NCBI GenBank assembly: GCA_015231395.1
Contig: JADGBP010000158.1
Location: 1 to 5,924 of the forward strand
DNA: 5,924 nucleotides
Direction: 5' to 3'
Source of the DNA: Desulfamplus sp.
GTDB lineage: Bacteria > Desulfobacterota > Desulfobacteria > Desulfobacterales > Desulfobacteraceae
Shown here one piece after another: positions 4,503 to 5,924 of this stretch (position 1 is the stretch's first letter; each line of letters starts with the position of its first letter). The notes under the pieces were generated by a model. The model had not been told where the DNA came from and ran no database searches. It saw nothing but the letters and a program-made list of their open reading frames with translations. Made by a program: the position numbers and the translations under genes.

Positions 4503-5924
4503 GTGTTGAAAAATATAAATTTACAATCAGTCTATCTTAAAAAAAGATCTTGTCTTAAAACAACAGCTTGTCTTGAAAAATCAACTCGTATTGGAAAATC
4601 AGTTTGGCTTAAAAAATTCTCTCGGATGAAAAAATCTGTCTGGGTGGCAAATGTTGTTCCAATTCTTGTTGCAGCATGTTTGATTTTAATTTCATGTTTT
4701 TTACCTGCGGCTTATGCATATGCAGAGCCTTTAAAAATTGCGATACTGCCTTTTGAAATCAATGCGGAACAAAATCTTGATTTTCTCAAAAATGGCATTC
4801 AGGACATGCTTACGTCAAGGCTTTCATACAAAAATGAGGTCAAGGTTATTGACAAAGAGATTGTACAGAGAACAGCGGGAAGTATTAAAGGTTTTACCGG
4901 AGAGAGCTTTGCTCTGCTTGTGGGCGGACAGCTTAAGGCAGATTTTGTAATAAACGGCAGTGTTACTGTTATAGGGAACAGCACCAGCATTGATTCCAAA
5001 CTCATTGATGTTTCGGGCAAAAATCCACCCATATCTTTTTTCAGGCAGAGTGCTGACCCGGGTGGCGTTATTCCTGCTATTAATCAGTTTGCCACGACTA
5101 TAAATGAGACTATTTTTAATAGAACTTCCAATGTGGCAGTCACAGGTACAGATTCCGATATGCCACTCAAAAATATAGGCTCTGGTATGGCAACAACGAC
5201 TTCCAGCATGGTGCCAGCGGGAGGAACACAATCACAACAATCAGAGACTACCAACAACAATCAGGGAGTATCCTATTCAGGCGGTCAGGCAGATTCAGGT
5301 AGCCAGACAGAAACTCCTAATCCTGCATTTTCAGTGAACAATAATTCACAAAAGGTGGGCGACACATGGAGAAGCCAGACATTCAAGCATCTTATCAACG
5401 GCATTGCTGTTGGGGATACTGATAGAGACAATATTATAGAAACTGTATTCATATCTGACCATAATCTTTACATCTACAGATTTTCAAACAGCCGTTTCAT
5501 TAAAACAGCAGAACCTGTAAAAAGCAGACTTTCAACATATATTGGCGTTGATACTGGAGATATAAATAAAAACGGGGTTGAGGAGATCTTTGTCACGAGT
5601 CTTAATCCTGACAAGAATATGCCAAACTCTTTTGTGGTTGAGTATGACGGCAATAAATATGTGAATATTGTTAAAAACAGCCCATGGTATTTCAGAGTCA
5701 TTGAGACAAAAGGTGAAGGAAAAATATTGCTTGGGCAAAAACAGGCATCAAACAGACAAAATATTCATGCCTCGCCAATTTACAGAATGCGATGGGATGG
5801 AGACGGTAAAATTTATCTCTTTGGCGTTGCTGAAAAAGTATCTGAATTTGATCCGATGATAGATGATGATAACGATAAATTTTATATTGGTGGAGTTTTT
5901 AAAAACGAGACAATTACTGCGGGT
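4503..5924 (+). CDS. Exported TolB_N-like/FG-GAP protein, partial, with chimeric 3' end
   Basis: An open frame of 474 codons has no stop before the right edge. Translation probably begins at GTG 4503 or TTG 4506 after GGAGA (4496-4500); ATG 4626 (Met42, MKKSVWV) is an alternative that starts directly at the signal peptide. Residues 42-74 form an export signal with both a lipobox-like LISC (62-65) and an AYA cleavage pattern before EP. Residues 77-207 (LKIAILPFEI, ADFVINGSVTV) match the TolB_N/FlgO-like domain of the minus-strand neighbour. Residues about 212-285 are a Gln/Ser/Thr/Asn linker. FG-GAP-like Ca loops follow at 305-313 (DTDRDNIIE) and 353-361 (DINKNGVEE). The segment WYFRVI..LLGQK aligns with WYFRVV..LLGQK in the neighbour. 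From residue 433 the sequence is identical to porin residues 148-189, so the native protein is readable only to about residue 432. By comparison with the paralogue, roughly 200 residues of propeller are missing. Confidence 0.75.
   Translation, partial: MLKNINLQSVYLKKRSCLKTTACLEKSTRIGKSVWLKKFSRMKKSVWVANVVPILVAACLILISCFLPAAYAYAEPLKIAILPFEINAEQNLDFLKNGIQDMLTSRLSYKNEVKVIDKEIVQRTAGSIKGFTGESFALLVGGQLKADFVINGSVTVIGNSTSIDSKLIDVSGKNPPISFFRQSADPGGVIPAINQFATTINETIFNRTSNVAVTGTDSDMPLKNIGSGMATTTSSMVPAGGTQSQQSETTNNNQGVSYSGGQADSGSQTETPNPAFSVNNNSQKVGDTWRSQTFKHLINGIAVGDTDRDNIIETVFISDHNLYIYRFSNSRFIKTAEPVKSRLSTYIGVDTGDINKNGVEEIFVTSLNPDKNMPNSFVVEYDGNKYVNIVKNSPWYFRVIETKGEGKILLGQKQASNRQNIHASPIYRMRWDGDGKIYLFGVAEKVSEFDPMIDDDNDKFYIGGVFKNETITAG
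4515..4640 (+). repeat. Degenerate 18-bp in-frame tandem repeat at the 5' end
   Basis: Units of 18 bases starting at 4533, 4551, 4569, 4587, 4605 and 4623 share the pattern TGTCTTAAAAAATCAGTT, and a weaker unit precedes at 4515. They encode YLKKRS, CLKTTA, CLEKST, RIGKSV, WLKKFS and RMKKSV, a basic six-residue repeat directly before the hydrophobic signal segment. Changes between units keep the frame and the x-L-K-K pattern, which favours translation of this region. Alternatively the array is an untranslated minisatellite ahead of ATG 4626. Confidence 0.75.
5798..5924 (+). repeat. Right copy of exact 127-bp inverted repeat, at window edge
   Basis: This is identical to the reverse complement of 1338-1464. 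The base before the match differs (A at 5797 against T in the porin), and identity continues to the final base. It is joined in frame to the FG-GAP gene within the shared codons GGA GAC GGT. The exact length and edge position point to an assembler overlap at k=127, or to an amplification chimera, rather than native sequence. Confidence 0.95.

Noticed and set aside
4799..5231. Minus-strand open frames of 77 and 135 codons
   Set aside because: They are antisense to the plus-strand TolB_N-like domain, which has clear homology to the neighbour; they have no start signals.
5474..5738. Minus-strand frames of 68-75 codons
   Set aside because: They are antisense to the FG-GAP part of the plus-strand gene and have no independent support.
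1..5924. tRNA, rRNA, insertion sequence or transposase
   Set aside because: No cloverleaf, ribosomal RNA stretch, or transposase-like protein motif was seen on either strand; the only inverted repeat of any length is the 127-bp edge copy.

Overview
The window looks like accessory or cell-envelope DNA from a Gram-negative bacterium with an outer membrane. One gene encodes a signal-peptide-bearing porin-type beta-barrel ending in phenylalanine. Two others encode exported proteins with an N-terminal TolB/FlgO/CsgG-like fold followed by FG-GAP/VCBS (beta-propeller-like, Ca-binding) repeats. The base composition is AT-rich. Together with the porin style and the pairing with FG-GAP proteins, this suggests a Desulfobacterota-type organism. 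That placement is an impression, not shown by any marker gene.

Layout, left to right. Positions 1-31 hold the first ten codons of a minus-strand gene leaving the window. Positions 65-270 are a non-coding stretch with a strong minus-strand intrinsic terminator, a small REP-like palindrome, and a perfect 12-bp hairpin just after the porin stop codon. Positions 276-1904 (minus) are the porin. Positions 1905-2190 are its leader, with a good Shine-Dalgarno, a GC-rich hairpin followed by a T run (terminator or attenuator) and a possible -10 box. Positions 2191-4047 (minus) are a 618-residue TolB_N-like/FG-GAP protein. Positions 4048-4502 are a divergent intergenic region rich in hairpins and direct repeats. 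From 4503 to the right edge (plus) runs a second TolB_N-like/FG-GAP gene, a clear divergent paralogue of the first, with no stop codon in the window.

The most striking fact is at the right edge. The last 127 bases (5798-5924) are an exact reverse-complement copy of 1338-1464 inside the porin gene. The base just before the match differs, and the match runs to the very last base. The join is in frame, so the plus-strand FG-GAP protein appears to turn into porin residues 148-189. A length of exactly 127, ending exactly at the edge, is what a de Bruijn assembler run at k=127 produces where two paths merge. The simplest reading is an assembly or whole-genome-amplification chimera, with the native gene knowable only to about position 5797. 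A real inverted repeat, which could in principle drive inversion of the segment between the copies, is the less likely alternative.

A second theme is short in-frame tandem repeats. Both FG-GAP genes carry them: 21-bp, 12-bp and 15-bp arrays in the minus gene, and an 18-bp degenerate array at the 5' end of the plus gene. They sit in linkers or at the N-terminus, where length change would be tolerated. Functionally, the three main genes are all envelope or exported proteins. A joint surface role is possible but is inference.
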